Below, piece by piece: positions 1-10,114 of a stretch of 64,000 nucleotides of DNA (positions are counted from its first letter, which is position 1; each line of letters opens with the position of its first letter). The translations under genes were made by a program, and so were the position numbers. The notes under the pieces were generated by a model, which was not told the origin of the DNA, ran no database searches, and worked only from the letters and a program-made list of their open reading frames with translations. Origin of the DNA: Corynebacterium glaucum (GTDB lineage: Bacteria; Actinomycetota; Actinomycetes; Mycobacteriales; Mycobacteriaceae). The stretch lies in the NCBI RefSeq assembly GCF_030408855.1, contig NZ_CP047358.1, positions 1,054,001-1,118,000 of the forward strand, in the 5' to 3' direction.

Positions 1-1554
<1,554 letters not shown>

Positions 1555-1613
1555 TGGGGGTCCTTCATGTTGGTAATTCTATTCATTGGTAGGTGGTTAC
1601 CCACCGTAGCGGT

Positions 1614-3638
1614 TTACGGGCGGTAGTCGTGGTCGGAGATTCGTCGATAAGCAAGAGCTTGTCGACGGCTCTTAGGCACCTGTGGGAGCCGGAACACGTG
1701 CGCGACATTGACTTGCGGCGCAAGGCGGACGTAGTTCTCGGTGCCCCACGTGTAGGTCTCGCCCGTGATCATGTCGTGAACCTCGAACGGCTCGCCAGGG
1801 TTGAGGCCCAGCTCGGTCACATCGAGGCGCAGCGTGCCTTCCTGGGTGAAGTAAGGATCGAGGTTCACCACCACGAGCACGGCGTTGCCGGTGACCGCGT
1901 CGACCTTTGAGTAGGCGATGACATTGTCGTTGGCGATGTCGTGGAAGCGGATGTTGCGCAGCTGCTGTAGCGCCGGGTTGTCGCGGCGGATCTGGTTGAG
2001 CAGCGCGAGGTAGGGCTCGAGGGATTCGCCGCGCTTCAGCGCCGCGTCGAAGTCGCGCGGACGCAGCTGGTACTTCTCGCTGTCCAGGTACTCCTCCGAG
2101 CCGTCGGCGACCGGCTCGTGCTCGTAGAGCTCGTAGCCGGAGTACACGCCCCACAGCGGGCTCATCGTTGCGGCCAGGGTGGCGCGCAGCGCGAACGTGG
2201 CAGGGCCGCCCTTCTGCAGGGACTCGTGGAGGATGTCGGGGGTGTTGACGAAGAGGTTGGGGCGGCTTACGTCGGCGACGTCGATAAGCAGCTGCGCGAA
2301 GTCGGTGAGCTCCGCCTTCGTCGTCTTCCAGGTGAAGTGGGTGTAGGACTGGCTGAATCCTGCCTTGGACAGGCCGTACATGCGCGGAGGACGGGTGAAT
2401 GCCTCGGCCAGGAAGATCACGTCCGGGTCCGTCTCATGAACCTTGGAGATGAGCCAGTGCCAGAAATTCACTGGCTTGGTGTGCGGGTTGTCAACGCGGA
2501 AGGTGGTGATGCCCAAATCCACCCAGTACATGACCACGCGGTAGATCTCGTCGTAGATCGTCTCCGGGGCGTTGTCGAAGTTGATCGGGTAAATGTCCTG
2601 GTACTTCTTCGGCGGGTTCTCGGCGTAGGCGATGGTGCCGTCCGCGAGCACGGTAAAGAACTCCGGGTGCGCTTTTGCCCACGGGTGGTCGGGCGCGGCT
2701 TGCAGCGCGAGGTCGAGCGCGATCTCCAGACCCAGGTCAGCCGCGTGGTCGAGCATTTCGAGGAACTCTGCTTCGCCACCAAGCGCGGGGTGGAACGCGT
2801 CGTGGCCGCCGTCCTTGGAACCGATCGCCCACGGCGAACCCACGTCGTGCTCCTCCGGGGTCAGCGAGTTGTTGCGGCCTTTGCGGTTTATCTCGCCGAT
2901 CGGGTGGATCGGCGGGAAGTACACGGTGTCAAAGCCCATCGCGGCGACGCGATCGAGTGCCGCCGCGGTGGTGGCCCAGGTGCCGTGGACGGGGTTGCCG
3001 GCCTCGTCCACGCCGCCGGTGGATCGGGGGAAGAGTTCGTACCAGGAGTTCACCAGAGCTTCGCGGCGCTCCACCAGGATGTCGCAGATCGGGCCGTGGG
3101 AGATCAGCTCGCGCAGCGGGAAGGCTTCGAGCGCTTCAAGCACCTCATCGGTCAAGCCGGCTTCGACTCGGGTGTGCAGGTCCAAGGTGCCGTCGGCAAG
3201 CACCTTGCGTGCGCGCTCGAGTACCTCCCGCTCGGTGCGGGCTGCCTGCTCTGCCGCTTTGTCGAACAGGAGGATGCCGTGAGCGAGGTCATTGGCCATT
3301 TCTGCCTCGGTCTGGCCGGCGAGGAGCTTCTTGGACACCGCGTTGCGCCAGGTGGCCATGACATCGCTCCACGCGTCGACGCGGAAGCGCCACAGCCCCT
3401 GCTCATCCGGCACGAAAATGGCGTGAACGTAGTCGGGGCGGTAAACCTCCTGCTCCATGGGTACGGAGTACTGCTCGCCGCTCGGTGCGGTGAGCTGGAG
3501 CGTAGCGCCGACGGCATCGTGCCCTTCGCGCCACACCAGCGCGGAAACCGGAACGACTTCCCCCACAACCGCCTTCGCGGGCAGCGTGCGACCTGAAACC
3601 TGGGGGCGGACATCATCAATACCGAAGCGGGCGACCAT
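1614..3638 (-). CDS. glgE: Alpha-1,4-glucan:maltose-1-phosphate maltosyltransferase GlgE
   Basis: Transfers maltose from maltose-1-phosphate to the non-reducing end of alpha-1,4-glucan, the polymerising step of the trehalose-to-glucan (GlgE) pathway. At 674 residues it has the usual family length. An N-terminal beta domain comes first, then a GH13_3 barrel with FRVDNPHTKP (nucleophile Asp), FLAEAFTRP (acid/base Glu) and FVNTPDILHES (third carboxylate), all diagnostic of GlgE rather than ordinary amylases. The ATG at 3638 has AAGGA seven bases upstream. It diverges from the ABC ATPase gene across 145 bp and is followed by glgB. Confidence 0.96.
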   Translation of the reverse strand: MVARFGIDDVRPQVSGRTLPAKAVVGEVVPVSALVWREGHDAVGATLQLTAPSGEQYSVPMEQEVYRPDYVHAIFVPDEQGLWRFRVDAWSDVMATWRNAVSKKLLAGQTEAEMANDLAHGILLFDKAAEQAARTEREVLERARKVLADGTLDLHTRVEAGLTDEVLEALEAFPLRELISHGPICDILVERREALVNSWYELFPRSTGGVDEAGNPVHGTWATTAAALDRVAAMGFDTVYFPPIHPIGEINRKGRNNSLTPEEHDVGSPWAIGSKDGGHDAFHPALGGEAEFLEMLDHAADLGLEIALDLALQAAPDHPWAKAHPEFFTVLADGTIAYAENPPKKYQDIYPINFDNAPETIYDEIYRVVMYWVDLGITTFRVDNPHTKPVNFWHWLISKVHETDPDVIFLAEAFTRPPRMYGLSKAGFSQSYTHFTWKTTKAELTDFAQLLIDVADVSRPNLFVNTPDILHESLQKGGPATFALRATLAATMSPLWGVYSGYELYEHEPVADGSEEYLDSEKYQLRPRDFDAALKRGESLEPYLALLNQIRRDNPALQQLRNIRFHDIANDNVIAYSKVDAVTGNAVLVVVNLDPYFTQEGTLRLDVTELGLNPGEPFEVHDMITGETYTWGTENYVRLAPQVNVAHVFRLPQVPKSRRQALAYRRISDHDYRP

Positions 3639-3783
3639 GGCGTTATCCTTCGTACTTGCTTATTGCTTGCGTTTTCCGCGCGTGCACGTTCAGGCCAAGC
3701 GTAGCGAAGCAGCAGGGTTTTGACCGGTTAACTCCCGCGCCACTTTCCACACAACCGCGCCCAAATAGGCCAAAATAGGACAG

Positions 3784-4644
3784 GTGAGTACGGAAACGAC
3801 GCAAACAGCTCAGACGCAACCCACCACGGATGAGGATCTGCTCATCGACTTCCAGAACGTCTCCTTCGTCCGCGGAGGAAAGACGCTCGTGGGACCGGTG
3901 GATTGGCAGGTCGAGCTGGATGAGCGCTGGGTGGTCGTCGGCCCGAACGGCGCAGGCAAAACCACGCTGATCCGAATGGCATCGGCGCAGGAGTTTCCGT
4001 CCTCGGGCGTGGCCTTTGTGCTCGGGGAGCAGCTGGGCAAGACCGACATGCGCGATCTGCGTGCGGCGATCGGCATCACCTCGTCCGCCATCGCCCAGCG
4101 TGTTCCTGACGACGAGAAGGTCGGCGACTTAGTGGTCTCCGCCGGCTACGCGATCATGGGCCGCTGGCGCGAAGAGTACGAAGGCATGGACTACGAACAG
4201 GCGCTTGAGGTGCTCGAGCAGGTCGGTGCGATGCACCTGATCGACCGGACGTGGGGGACGCTTTCGGACGGCGAGCGTAAGCGCGTCCTGGTCGCGCGCG
4301 CAGTGATGACCAACCCGGAGCTTCTGATCCTGGACGAGCCGGCGGCCGGCATGGACTTGGGCGGGCGCGAAGACCTTATCGGCTACCTCGGCGAGCTCGC
4401 GCTCGACCCGGACGCGCCGGCGATTGTGATGATCACCCACCACCTCGAGGAAATTCCGTACGGCTTCACCCACGCCATGCTTCTCGACGAAGGGTCGGTG
4501 GTCGCCCAAGGCTTAATCGAGGACGTTCTCACCTCCGAGAATGTCTCGAAGGCGTACCACCAGCCGATCGAGGTGACGTACGACGATGGCCGCTACTTCG
4601 CGCGCCGGGCGCGCAAAGGCCGCGGGGGCGCGCACCGCGCTTAA
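3784..4644 (+). CDS. ABC transporter ATP-binding protein, single-domain
   Basis: A cytoplasmic ATPase of 286 residues with one complete nucleotide-binding domain: Walker A GPNGAGKTT near residue 57, signature LSDGERKRV near 159, Walker B LLILDEPAAGMDLGG near 182, and switch His in MITHHLEE. No permease gene is adjacent, and homologues beside glgE in corynebacteria are likewise orphan. It could serve a distant permease or act in a non-transport role, so the substrate is unknown. The start is GTG at 3784 after AGGACAG. The stretch just before it holds the short direct repeat AAATAGGCC/AAAATAGG. Confidence 0.85.
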   Translation: MSTETTQTAQTQPTTDEDLLIDFQNVSFVRGGKTLVGPVDWQVELDERWVVVGPNGAGKTTLIRMASAQEFPSSGVAFVLGEQLGKTDMRDLRAAIGITSSAIAQRVPDDEKVGDLVVSAGYAIMGRWREEYEGMDYEQALEVLEQVGAMHLIDRTWGTLSDGERKRVLVARAVMTNPELLILDEPAAGMDLGGREDLIGYLGELALDPDAPAIVMITHHLEEIPYGFTHAMLLDEGSVVAQGLIEDVLTSENVSKAYHQPIEVTYDDGRYFARRARKGRGGAHRA

Positions 4645-4750
4645 ACGCTGCGCGTCGCCGCACACGGCACCCAGGCTCGGCTGAGCCGGTATGAGTAGTG
4701 GTGGCACCACAAATGGAGCCGCGGATGAATGCGTAGGGAGGTGATGGTCG

Positions 4751-5629
4751 ATGGAAAGGGCGAAAAAGCGCCGAACCGGTGCGGTGTCCACGGATGCCGG
4801 TGACACCATCGACGTCACCGAAACCAGCGGATTCGGAGGCGCGCGCCTGTCCGCCACGGTGATCCTGATGCGCGACCGCGCCGAAGGGTTCGAAGTTTGG
4901 GTTCAAGAACGCGTGCTGAGCATGCCGAATTTCCCAGGCATCACGGTGTTTCCCGGCGGTGGCGTAGATACCCGCGACTTTCCGGGGCGCTCCTGGGACG
5001 ACGGGGAGTTGTGGACTGGACGCTCTGCGATCTCGCTTGCCCGTCAGCTCGGCCTGACCAAGTACAAGGCGCACGCGGTGATGTTCGCAGCTGTGCGCGA
5101 GCTCTTTGAGGAAACGGGTATCTTCCTCGCGGTCGACCACTCCGGCAACCTGCTCGAGGACGCGAGCATTTTCCACGAGCACCGCAACGCGCTCGAGGAG
5201 CACACCATCTCGCTTACCGACGTGCTGCAGCACAACGACCTACAGGTCGACGGCGACCTACTCACCCCTTACGCGCGCTGGATCGGCAAATCCGAACGCG
5301 GCAACTGGTTCGACACCTTTTCCTTTCTTGCCGTGAACCCGGAAGGCCAAGAGCCCGACGGCAACACAGGCGAGGCCGACGACGCGAACTGGTTCCCGCC
5401 ACAATTGCTTGTCGACGGCTGGCGCGCCGGCCTCGTCCGCTTTGCCCCCTCCACCTGGATGCACCTACTCGAGCTCGCCAAGTTCGAAAGCGTTGCAGAA
5501 GTCCTTGCGGCGAAGCAGAACGCCACCATCACCCCGATCGTTGATGAGCAGCACCTCCACCACGCGGGCATGCAGGAATTCCTCCACCGCGCGCCCAAAG
5601 ACCGGATCGGGCGGCGCATTGAGTTGTAG
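4751..5629 (+). CDS. NUDIX hydrolase family protein
   Basis: A 292-residue cytoplasmic hydrolase, probably acting on a nucleoside-diphosphate-linked compound. FPGGGVD near residue 68 and RELFEETG at 116-123 form a NUDIX box split by an insertion of about 30 residues, as in the long eukaryotic-like NUDT19 (CoA/acyl-CoA) branch; that assignment is inference. The C-terminal half (WFDTFSFLA, FPPQLLVDGW) is conserved in the actinobacterial homologues. The ATG at 4751 follows a strong AGGGAGGTG ribosome site. The stop overlaps the proposed TTG start of the next gene by 11 bp, so the two are probably co-transcribed. Confidence 0.85.
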   Translation: MERAKKRRTGAVSTDAGDTIDVTETSGFGGARLSATVILMRDRAEGFEVWVQERVLSMPNFPGITVFPGGGVDTRDFPGRSWDDGELWTGRSAISLARQLGLTKYKAHAVMFAAVRELFEETGIFLAVDHSGNLLEDASIFHEHRNALEEHTISLTDVLQHNDLQVDGDLLTPYARWIGKSERGNWFDTFSFLAVNPEGQEPDGNTGEADDANWFPPQLLVDGWRAGLVRFAPSTWMHLLELAKFESVAEVLAAKQNATITPIVDEQHLHHAGMQEFLHRAPKDRIGRRIEL

Positions 5630-6803
5630 CCATGAAGAGGTCGCGTTCCTCGCTGCCAACGCGCCACGCATTGAGGCTATTGCGCCGGAGATCGCGCTGA
5701 CGAAGCAGTCCGTGTTCGCCGACCGCGCCGTACTCGACCGCGAATTCGGCGACTTTGCCCGCGCGGTGAGTGTGCTCATTTACGCCCAGCGCGCGGCCGT
5801 CGGCAAGCTTCCTGCGCATTGGCTGACTGACTACGATGCCGCCCAGCAGGCCACCCCGCGCGCCGTGGCCGATGTGCGTGCCGGACATGTGCGCGAGGCG
5901 GGCGCGACGCTGGTCCACGACGTGACCTGCTCCGTCGGTTCCGAGGCGCCCGCGTTCGCCGACGCCGGCGTCGCCTGGCTGGGCTCCGACCTTGACCGGT
6001 CTCGGATCGCTATGGCTCGTCACAACCTCGGAGACTCGGCCTGGCTCGCCGTGGCGGACGCGCTCGCGCCTGCGAGCCGCGCCGATGTGGTGGTCGCAGA
6101 CCCAGCCCGGCGCGCGGACGGCAAGCGCATCACCGACCCCGCCAAGCTCATCCCGCCGCTGCCGGACCTCCTCGCCGCGCACGCCGGTCGCGAGCTGGCC
6201 GTGAAATGTGCGCCGGGCATCGACTACTCCGAGTGGGACGGCCTGGTCAGCGTCGTCTCCGTCGACGGCGGCGTCAAAGAAGCCTGCTTGTACACCCCGG
6301 GCTTCGGCCGCGGGCGCGAGGCAGTCGTGCTCAGGGAAGGCTTCGAAGAACGATGCTTATCGACGGCCCCTTCAACGGCCCCAGTCAAACCTCCCGGCGC
6401 GTTCATCATCGAGCCAGATGGTGCCGTGATCCGCGCCGGGCTGGTGTCGCACTGGGCGACGCGTCACGGGCTGTGGATGTTGGATGAGCACATCGCGTTC
6501 TTGTCCGGCGACACGATCCCGGCTGGCTACTCAGGCTTTCCGTTCATCGAGGCAGTGCCGCTGAGGAAGCTGCGCGCCGCGCTCGCCGCGCGTGGGGCGT
6601 CGAGCGCGGAAATTGTCGTGCGCGGCGTCGACGTCGACCCCGACCAGCTGCGCGCGAAGCTCAAACTCAAGGGCGGTAAAGGCGGCAAGGCCGGCAAGGG
6701 CGGCGCGAAACTCAGCGGCGGCGCGGCACCGATGGCGGTGGTCATCGCGCGCATCGGCGACTCTGCGGTCGCCCACATCTGCGGCCCCCGCGTCCATGCT
6801 TAA
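5619..6803 (+). CDS. THUMP-like domain SAM-dependent methyltransferase
   Basis: A 394-residue protein resembling the actinobacterial class I methyltransferase family with a C-terminal THUMP-like domain, probably acting on RNA; the substrate is unknown. Rossmann features are HDVTCSVGSEAPAFA near residue 108, GSDLDRSR near 125, and DVVVADPARRADGKR near 157, a DPPR-like catalytic loop. The C-terminal part (AEIVVRGVDVDPDQLRAKLK, then a Gly/Lys-rich run) is the THUMP-like region. No ATG lies near the conserved N-terminus, so TTG at 5619 is proposed; it overlaps the NUDIX gene by 11 bp. One copy of the recurrent GCTTATCGACG motif is inside the gene. Confidence 0.78.
   Translation: MSCSHEEVAFLAANAPRIEAIAPEIALTKQSVFADRAVLDREFGDFARAVSVLIYAQRAAVGKLPAHWLTDYDAAQQATPRAVADVRAGHVREAGATLVHDVTCSVGSEAPAFADAGVAWLGSDLDRSRIAMARHNLGDSAWLAVADALAPASRADVVVADPARRADGKRITDPAKLIPPLPDLLAAHAGRELAVKCAPGIDYSEWDGLVSVVSVDGGVKEACLYTPGFGRGREAVVLREGFEERCLSTAPSTAPVKPPGAFIIEPDGAVIRAGLVSHWATRHGLWMLDEHIAFLSGDTIPAGYSGFPFIEAVPLRKLRAALAARGASSAEIVVRGVDVDPDQLRAKLKLKGGKGGKAGKGGAKLSGGAAPMAVVIARIGDSAVAHICGPRVHA
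6355..6375 (+). repeat. Extended copy of the GCTTATCGACG recurrent motif
   Basis: Matches GCTTATCGACGGCMCCTTY followed by A-A, one of four long copies in the window. It lies inside the methyltransferase gene on the coding strand. Confidence 0.75.
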
Positions 6804-6904
6804 CCCCAACTTTTCAGCACCAAGTTGGTGTTCTTGGCGGAGTTAAACACCAACTTGGTGCTCAAGAGTTGGTGCTAAAGAGTTGGTGCTCAAGCGTTGG
6901 GGTT
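6802..6904. repeat. Structured intergenic repeat: inverted repeats plus 14-bp tandem repeat
   Basis: A 103-bp element between the methyltransferase and the cysteine desulfurase. Two 17-bp arms, 6816-6832 and 6846-6862, are perfect reverse complements, and each is itself a near-palindrome around CACCAAGTTGGTG. From 6855 a 14-bp unit TTGGTGCTCAAGAG repeats three times with small changes and then breaks into TTGGGGTTGG. The outer ends AACCCCAAC (6802) and GTTGGGGTT (6896) are also inverted. No T-run follows, so this is not an ordinary terminator. Function unknown. Confidence 0.85.
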
Positions 6905-6955
6905 GGACGCCGCCGGCCACTGACAGACGGATCGTGGGACGGAAGGTGCGAGGTC

Positions 6956-6961
6956 TAGGCT
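6956..6961 (+). promoter_or_regulatory. -10 hexamer TAGGCT, leaderless start of cysteine desulfurase
   Basis: TAGGCT lies 8 bp before the ATG with no Shine-Dalgarno sequence between, so transcription should start at or next to the start codon. Confidence 0.6.
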
Positions 6962-6969
6962 GGGGTGCC

Positions 6970-8112
6970 ATGACCTACCTCGACTACGCGGCGACGAGTC
7001 CGATGCGCCAGTGCGCGATCGACGCTTGGCGCGAGCACGCGGGCGCGCTCAACCCCGGCAGCCAATACGCCTCCGGGCGCAAGGCGAACGCGGTGCTCCA
7101 AGAGGCCCGCGAGCAGATCGCTGAGCTGCTCGGCGCGGACCCGGTCGAGGTTGTCTTCACCGGCTCGGGCACCGAGGCGAACAACATTGGGGTGCGCGGG
7201 CTCTACGCCGCCAGCCGAGCGCGCGCCGGCGACGCTGCACCAAACCGCGTGGTCGCGAGCACCATCGAGCACCCCGCAGTGCTCGAGTCGGTGCGTGCGC
7301 TCGAAGCCGCAGGCGCCGACGTCGCGTGGCTATCGGCAGGCCGAGACGGTCACGTCACCGACCTCACCCCGCTAGACGCCCCGGCGGCGGTGGCGACCCT
7401 GATGTGGGCGAATAACGAATCCGGCGCGATCCAGCCGGTACAAGATGCGGCCAAACGCGCCGCCGCCCACTCCACGCCGCTGCACGTCGACGCAGTCCAG
7501 GTGGTTGGCAAGCTCTCCGTGGACTTTCACGCCCTCGGTGCCACGACGCTCGCGGCCAGCGCCCACAAGTTCGGTGGCCCGCGCGGCACGGGCATCCTCC
7601 TGGCCAAGCGCTCTCCTGCACCGCAGCCGGTCATCGCCGGCGGGGGACAGGAGCGCGGCATCCGCTCCGGCACGGTCGATGTCGCCTCCGCCGCAGCCAC
7701 CGCGGCAGCGCTCGCAGAAGCCACCGAAGACATGGAGCGGGAACGCGCCAGAATCGCAATGCTTCGCGACGACTTCGCCAACCGCGTTCTCCGCGAGATC
7801 CCTGACGCGGTCCTGACCACGCAGGAGCCCGCGCTCCCAGGCCACGCGCACTTCCTATTCCCAGGCGCGAATGCGGACGCGATGATCATGTTGTTGGATT
7901 CGCGCGGGATCGAAGTCTCCACCGGTTCCGCGTGTGCCGCAGGTGTGACGCGTTTTAGTCACGTTGTCGAGGCGATGGGCTACACCGAAGCCGAAGGTGG
8001 CGGTGCCCTTCGCGTCACGCTGGGGGAGGGGACGGTACAAGGGGACGTCGATAAGCTCTTGCTCGAACTTCCCGAGGTGGTGCGATGCGCGCGCGATGTG
8101 GGACTGCTGTGA
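6970..8112 (+). CDS. Cysteine desulfurase (IscS/NifS family)
   Basis: A PLP enzyme that takes sulfur from cysteine for tRNA thiolation and probably Fe-S assembly. The 380-residue protein opens with YLDYAATSP. It has the PLP-binding lysine K200 in SAHKFGGPRG and the persulfide cysteine C322 in STGSACAAGV. ATG 6970 was chosen because homologues start here and a TAGGCT -10 element lies 8 bp upstream. In C. glutamicum the nifS2-type gene sits close to mnmA; here about 7.3 kb of other genes separates them. It is the likely sulfur donor for MnmA at 15.5 kb. Confidence 0.93.
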   Translation: MTYLDYAATSPMRQCAIDAWREHAGALNPGSQYASGRKANAVLQEAREQIAELLGADPVEVVFTGSGTEANNIGVRGLYAASRARAGDAAPNRVVASTIEHPAVLESVRALEAAGADVAWLSAGRDGHVTDLTPLDAPAAVATLMWANNESGAIQPVQDAAKRAAAHSTPLHVDAVQVVGKLSVDFHALGATTLAASAHKFGGPRGTGILLAKRSPAPQPVIAGGGQERGIRSGTVDVASAAATAAALAEATEDMERERARIAMLRDDFANRVLREIPDAVLTTQEPALPGHAHFLFPGANADAMIMLLDSRGIEVSTGSACAAGVTRFSHVVEAMGYTEAEGGGALRVTLGEGTVQGDVDKLLLELPEVVRCARDVGLL

Positions 8113-8150
8113 ATCGTGTGTCTTTTGTGACTAAAGGGGCGAATCGGCGT

Positions 8151-8156
8151 TACACT
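8151..8156 (+). promoter_or_regulatory. -10 hexamer TACACT, leaderless start of the lysozyme gene
   Basis: TACACT ends 7 bp before ATG 8164. A TTGTGA at 8125 is a possible but long-spaced -35 element. No ribosome site is visible. Confidence 0.55.
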
Positions 8157-8163
8157 CGCGCCC

Positions 8164-9213
8164 ATGTATGCGCGCAGTCGAACCAACCATGCCCTCACCG
8201 CCGCAGTGCTCGCGGTGGTCATGGCCTTCACCTCTTTGCTCACTCCCGCGACCGCTCAGGCGCAGACGCTGCCGGGTCTGGTCTCCGGCGTGGATGTCGC
8301 CGGGCACCAGCGTCCGGGCGGTGCGCCGATCAACTGGCGTCAGGTCTCTGGGCCAGGTGGTCAGCAGTTCGCGTTTGTGAAGGCGTCCGAGGGCAGCGAC
8401 TGGAAGAACGACTTCTACGACGAAGACGCCCAAGCAGCAGCCGATGCCGGGATGCAGGTCGGCGCCTACCACTACGCGCGCCCCGCAGGCGATCCGCTCG
8501 CACAGGCCCGCTTCTTCGCCTCCGTGATCAACGACGGCCCGGCGACCCAGCTGCCGCCGGTGCTTGACCTCGAGGTCGACGAAGGCCTCGGCCCGCTGCA
8601 GCTTGCGGCCTGGACCAGCAGCTTCCTCAAGGAAGTTGAGGCCCAGACGGGCACCAAGCCGATGATCTACACCTACCGCTACTTCTGGTACGAGCACATG
8701 AACAACACCGACGCGTTCACGGACTACCCGCTGTGGCTCGCGGCGTACCAGAACCAGCCGCCGCGTCCCGTCGGTGGGTGGGACAAGCTGAGCTTCTGGC
8801 AGCGCAGCGACTCGGGCCGCGTCACTGGCATCAACACCCCGGTGGACATGAACTTGTTCAACGGCACCAACTCCCAGCTCGGCCAGTTCGCAGGCGGCAA
8901 CTACAGCGCTGGCGGCGGGGTGCTGGAGGCGTTCCAGGCGCCGGATTCTGACGAGCTGCGCGTGCTCGAGCAGGACAACACCAAACTCGTGCTGGCCATC
9001 CTTGCGCTCGCAGGTGGTGCCGTGGGTCTCAGCCAGCTCACCGAAGCCGCAGACAGCGCGGGCTTCGACGCCACCGACGCAAACAACATCGCCGGCCTCG
9101 TGCAGCAGCTGGCCAACGAAGGCGAGCTCCCGCTCGACGATCTGGCCAAAATGGTCGCCGGCGAGTACCAGATCGGTGACCTGCTCATCCTTCTCGATAA
9201 CGCCGCGAAGTAG
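8164..9213 (+). CDS. Secreted GH25 lysozyme (muramidase)
   Basis: A 349-residue secreted muramidase that cleaves peptidoglycan between MurNAc and GlcNAc. A Sec signal peptide spans residues 1-33 (hydrophobic core AAVLAVVMAFTSLL, cleavage after AQA). The GH25 domain covers about 38-245, with VSGVDVAGHQ (D44), FAFVKASEG and the catalytic pair D135 and E137 in PPVLDLEVDE. The C-terminal 100 residues are not a known wall-binding repeat and may be a separate helical domain. It may act in wall remodelling, or against other bacteria as an exported lysin. It is the first gene of the accessory block and ends at a terminator. Confidence 0.9.
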   Translation: MYARSRTNHALTAAVLAVVMAFTSLLTPATAQAQTLPGLVSGVDVAGHQRPGGAPINWRQVSGPGGQQFAFVKASEGSDWKNDFYDEDAQAAADAGMQVGAYHYARPAGDPLAQARFFASVINDGPATQLPPVLDLEVDEGLGPLQLAAWTSSFLKEVEAQTGTKPMIYTYRYFWYEHMNNTDAFTDYPLWLAAYQNQPPRPVGGWDKLSFWQRSDSGRVTGINTPVDMNLFNGTNSQLGQFAGGNYSAGGGVLEAFQAPDSDELRVLEQDNTKLVLAILALAGGAVGLSQLTEAADSAGFDATDANNIAGLVQQLANEGELPLDDLAKMVAGEYQIGDLLILLDNAAK

Positions 9214-9235
9214 AGCAATTCGCTTCTCGACGACT

Positions 9236-9267
9236 CCCCGGGGCGCTATACCCCGGGGTCTTCTGTT
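9236..9267. terminator. GC-rich hairpin terminator after the lysozyme gene
   Basis: CCCCGGGG (9236-9243) pairs with CCCCGGGG (9251-9258) around a 7-base loop, followed by TCTTCTGTTT. It overlaps the 3' end of the convergent spermidine-synthase-like gene and could work in both directions. Confidence 0.65.
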
Positions 9268-10079
9268 TCCGGATCCAACTGCTCCGGATCGTGGCGAGCA
9301 GCCCCCTGCGCAGCCAGCGACCGAGCCCACGCGTCATCCTTGAACTGCGCCGGCACCGCGCCCATGAGCAGGTTGCGCGTCAGCTCCGGGGTTGCCTCAA
9401 TCGGCAGGTTCGCCCCGATTAGCACGATGTTGCCGTAACGACGGCCTTTCAGCATCGGCGGGTCCGCAATCGCCGCGACGTGCGGCCAGACCTCGACCAT
9501 GCCGGCCAGCTCGTCCTTCGCTTCCTTCAGGTCCGCGTGCGAGCCGCAGTTCGCCAGGTACACACCACGCTCGCTTAACGACGCCCGCGCCGCCCCGTAA
9601 AACTCCACGGTGGTCAAGTTCCGGGGAGTTGTGGCTGAAGTGAAGACGTCGCGGATGATCACGTCGCGCGTTGCCGGTTTGAAGCCGTCAGTTTCCTCGC
9701 GCGCATCGCCCACGCGAATCTTGACCGCGGGGGCGCGGGGGACGTCGAAAAGCTCGCGGGCGAGCACCGCGAGCTCCGAATCGATTTCAACGACCGTATT
9801 GCGTGAGCCTTTCCAGGCGTGAGCGAAATAGCGGGGCATGGTGCAGGCCGCGCCGCCGAGGTGGGTGAGCCGGGCTTTTTCCTTGGGGCCGGCGGAGTAT
9901 GCGTCGTCGATGAAGTCGGCCATCCAGCGCATGTACTCGAAGTCGAGCCGCTCGGGGTCCCCGGGCACGATGTGCGAGCTGGGCACGCCGTTGACCAGCA
10001 GCACCATGGAGCCGTCGGGTTCATGGAGCACCTCGGCGATGCCGGTGTCGATCTCGTAGAACTCGCTTTTCTCGGCCAT
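9246..10079 (-). CDS. Spermidine synthase-like (PABS fold) protein
   Basis: A 277-residue protein with the polyamine-synthase Rossmann fold: LTHLGGAACTMPRYFAH near residue 81, VVEIDSELAVLAREL near 104, and DVIIRDVFTSATTPRNLTT near 140. Genuine spermidine synthases have fuller acidic catalytic loops, and corynebacterial members of this family are generally unassigned, so an aminopropyl- or methyltransferase role is only a guess. ATG 10079 was chosen over longer starts because a TACCCT -10 element lies 6 bp upstream and the extra N-terminus is low complexity. It is monocistronic and convergent with the lysozyme gene. Confidence 0.8.
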   Translation of the reverse strand: MAEKSEFYEIDTGIAEVLHEPDGSMVLLVNGVPSSHIVPGDPERLDFEYMRWMADFIDDAYSAGPKEKARLTHLGGAACTMPRYFAHAWKGSRNTVVEIDSELAVLARELFDVPRAPAVKIRVGDAREETDGFKPATRDVIIRDVFTSATTPRNLTTVEFYGAARASLSERGVYLANCGSHADLKEAKDELAGMVEVWPHVAAIADPPMLKGRRYGNIVLIGANLPIEATPELTRNLLMGAVPAQFKDDAWARSLAAQGAARHDPEQLDPETEDPGV

Positions 10080-10085
10080 GGTGCG

Positions 10086-10091
10086 AGGGTA
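10086..10091 (-). promoter_or_regulatory. -10 hexamer TACCCT, leaderless start of the PABS gene
   Basis: On the minus strand TACCCT lies 6 bp before ATG 10079 and no ribosome site is seen. Confidence 0.5.
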
Positions 10092-10114
10092 CCCGCCCGT
10101 CTCGCCCGGCCCGC

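Noticed and set aside
2118-3596. A 492-codon plus-strand frame opposite glgE
   Set aside because: glgE has full catalytic motifs in the opposite frame; this is a high-GC shadow.
8131-9330. A 399-codon minus-strand frame opposite the lysozyme gene
   Set aside because: The plus strand has a signal peptide and GH25 active site; the antisense translation is low complexity.
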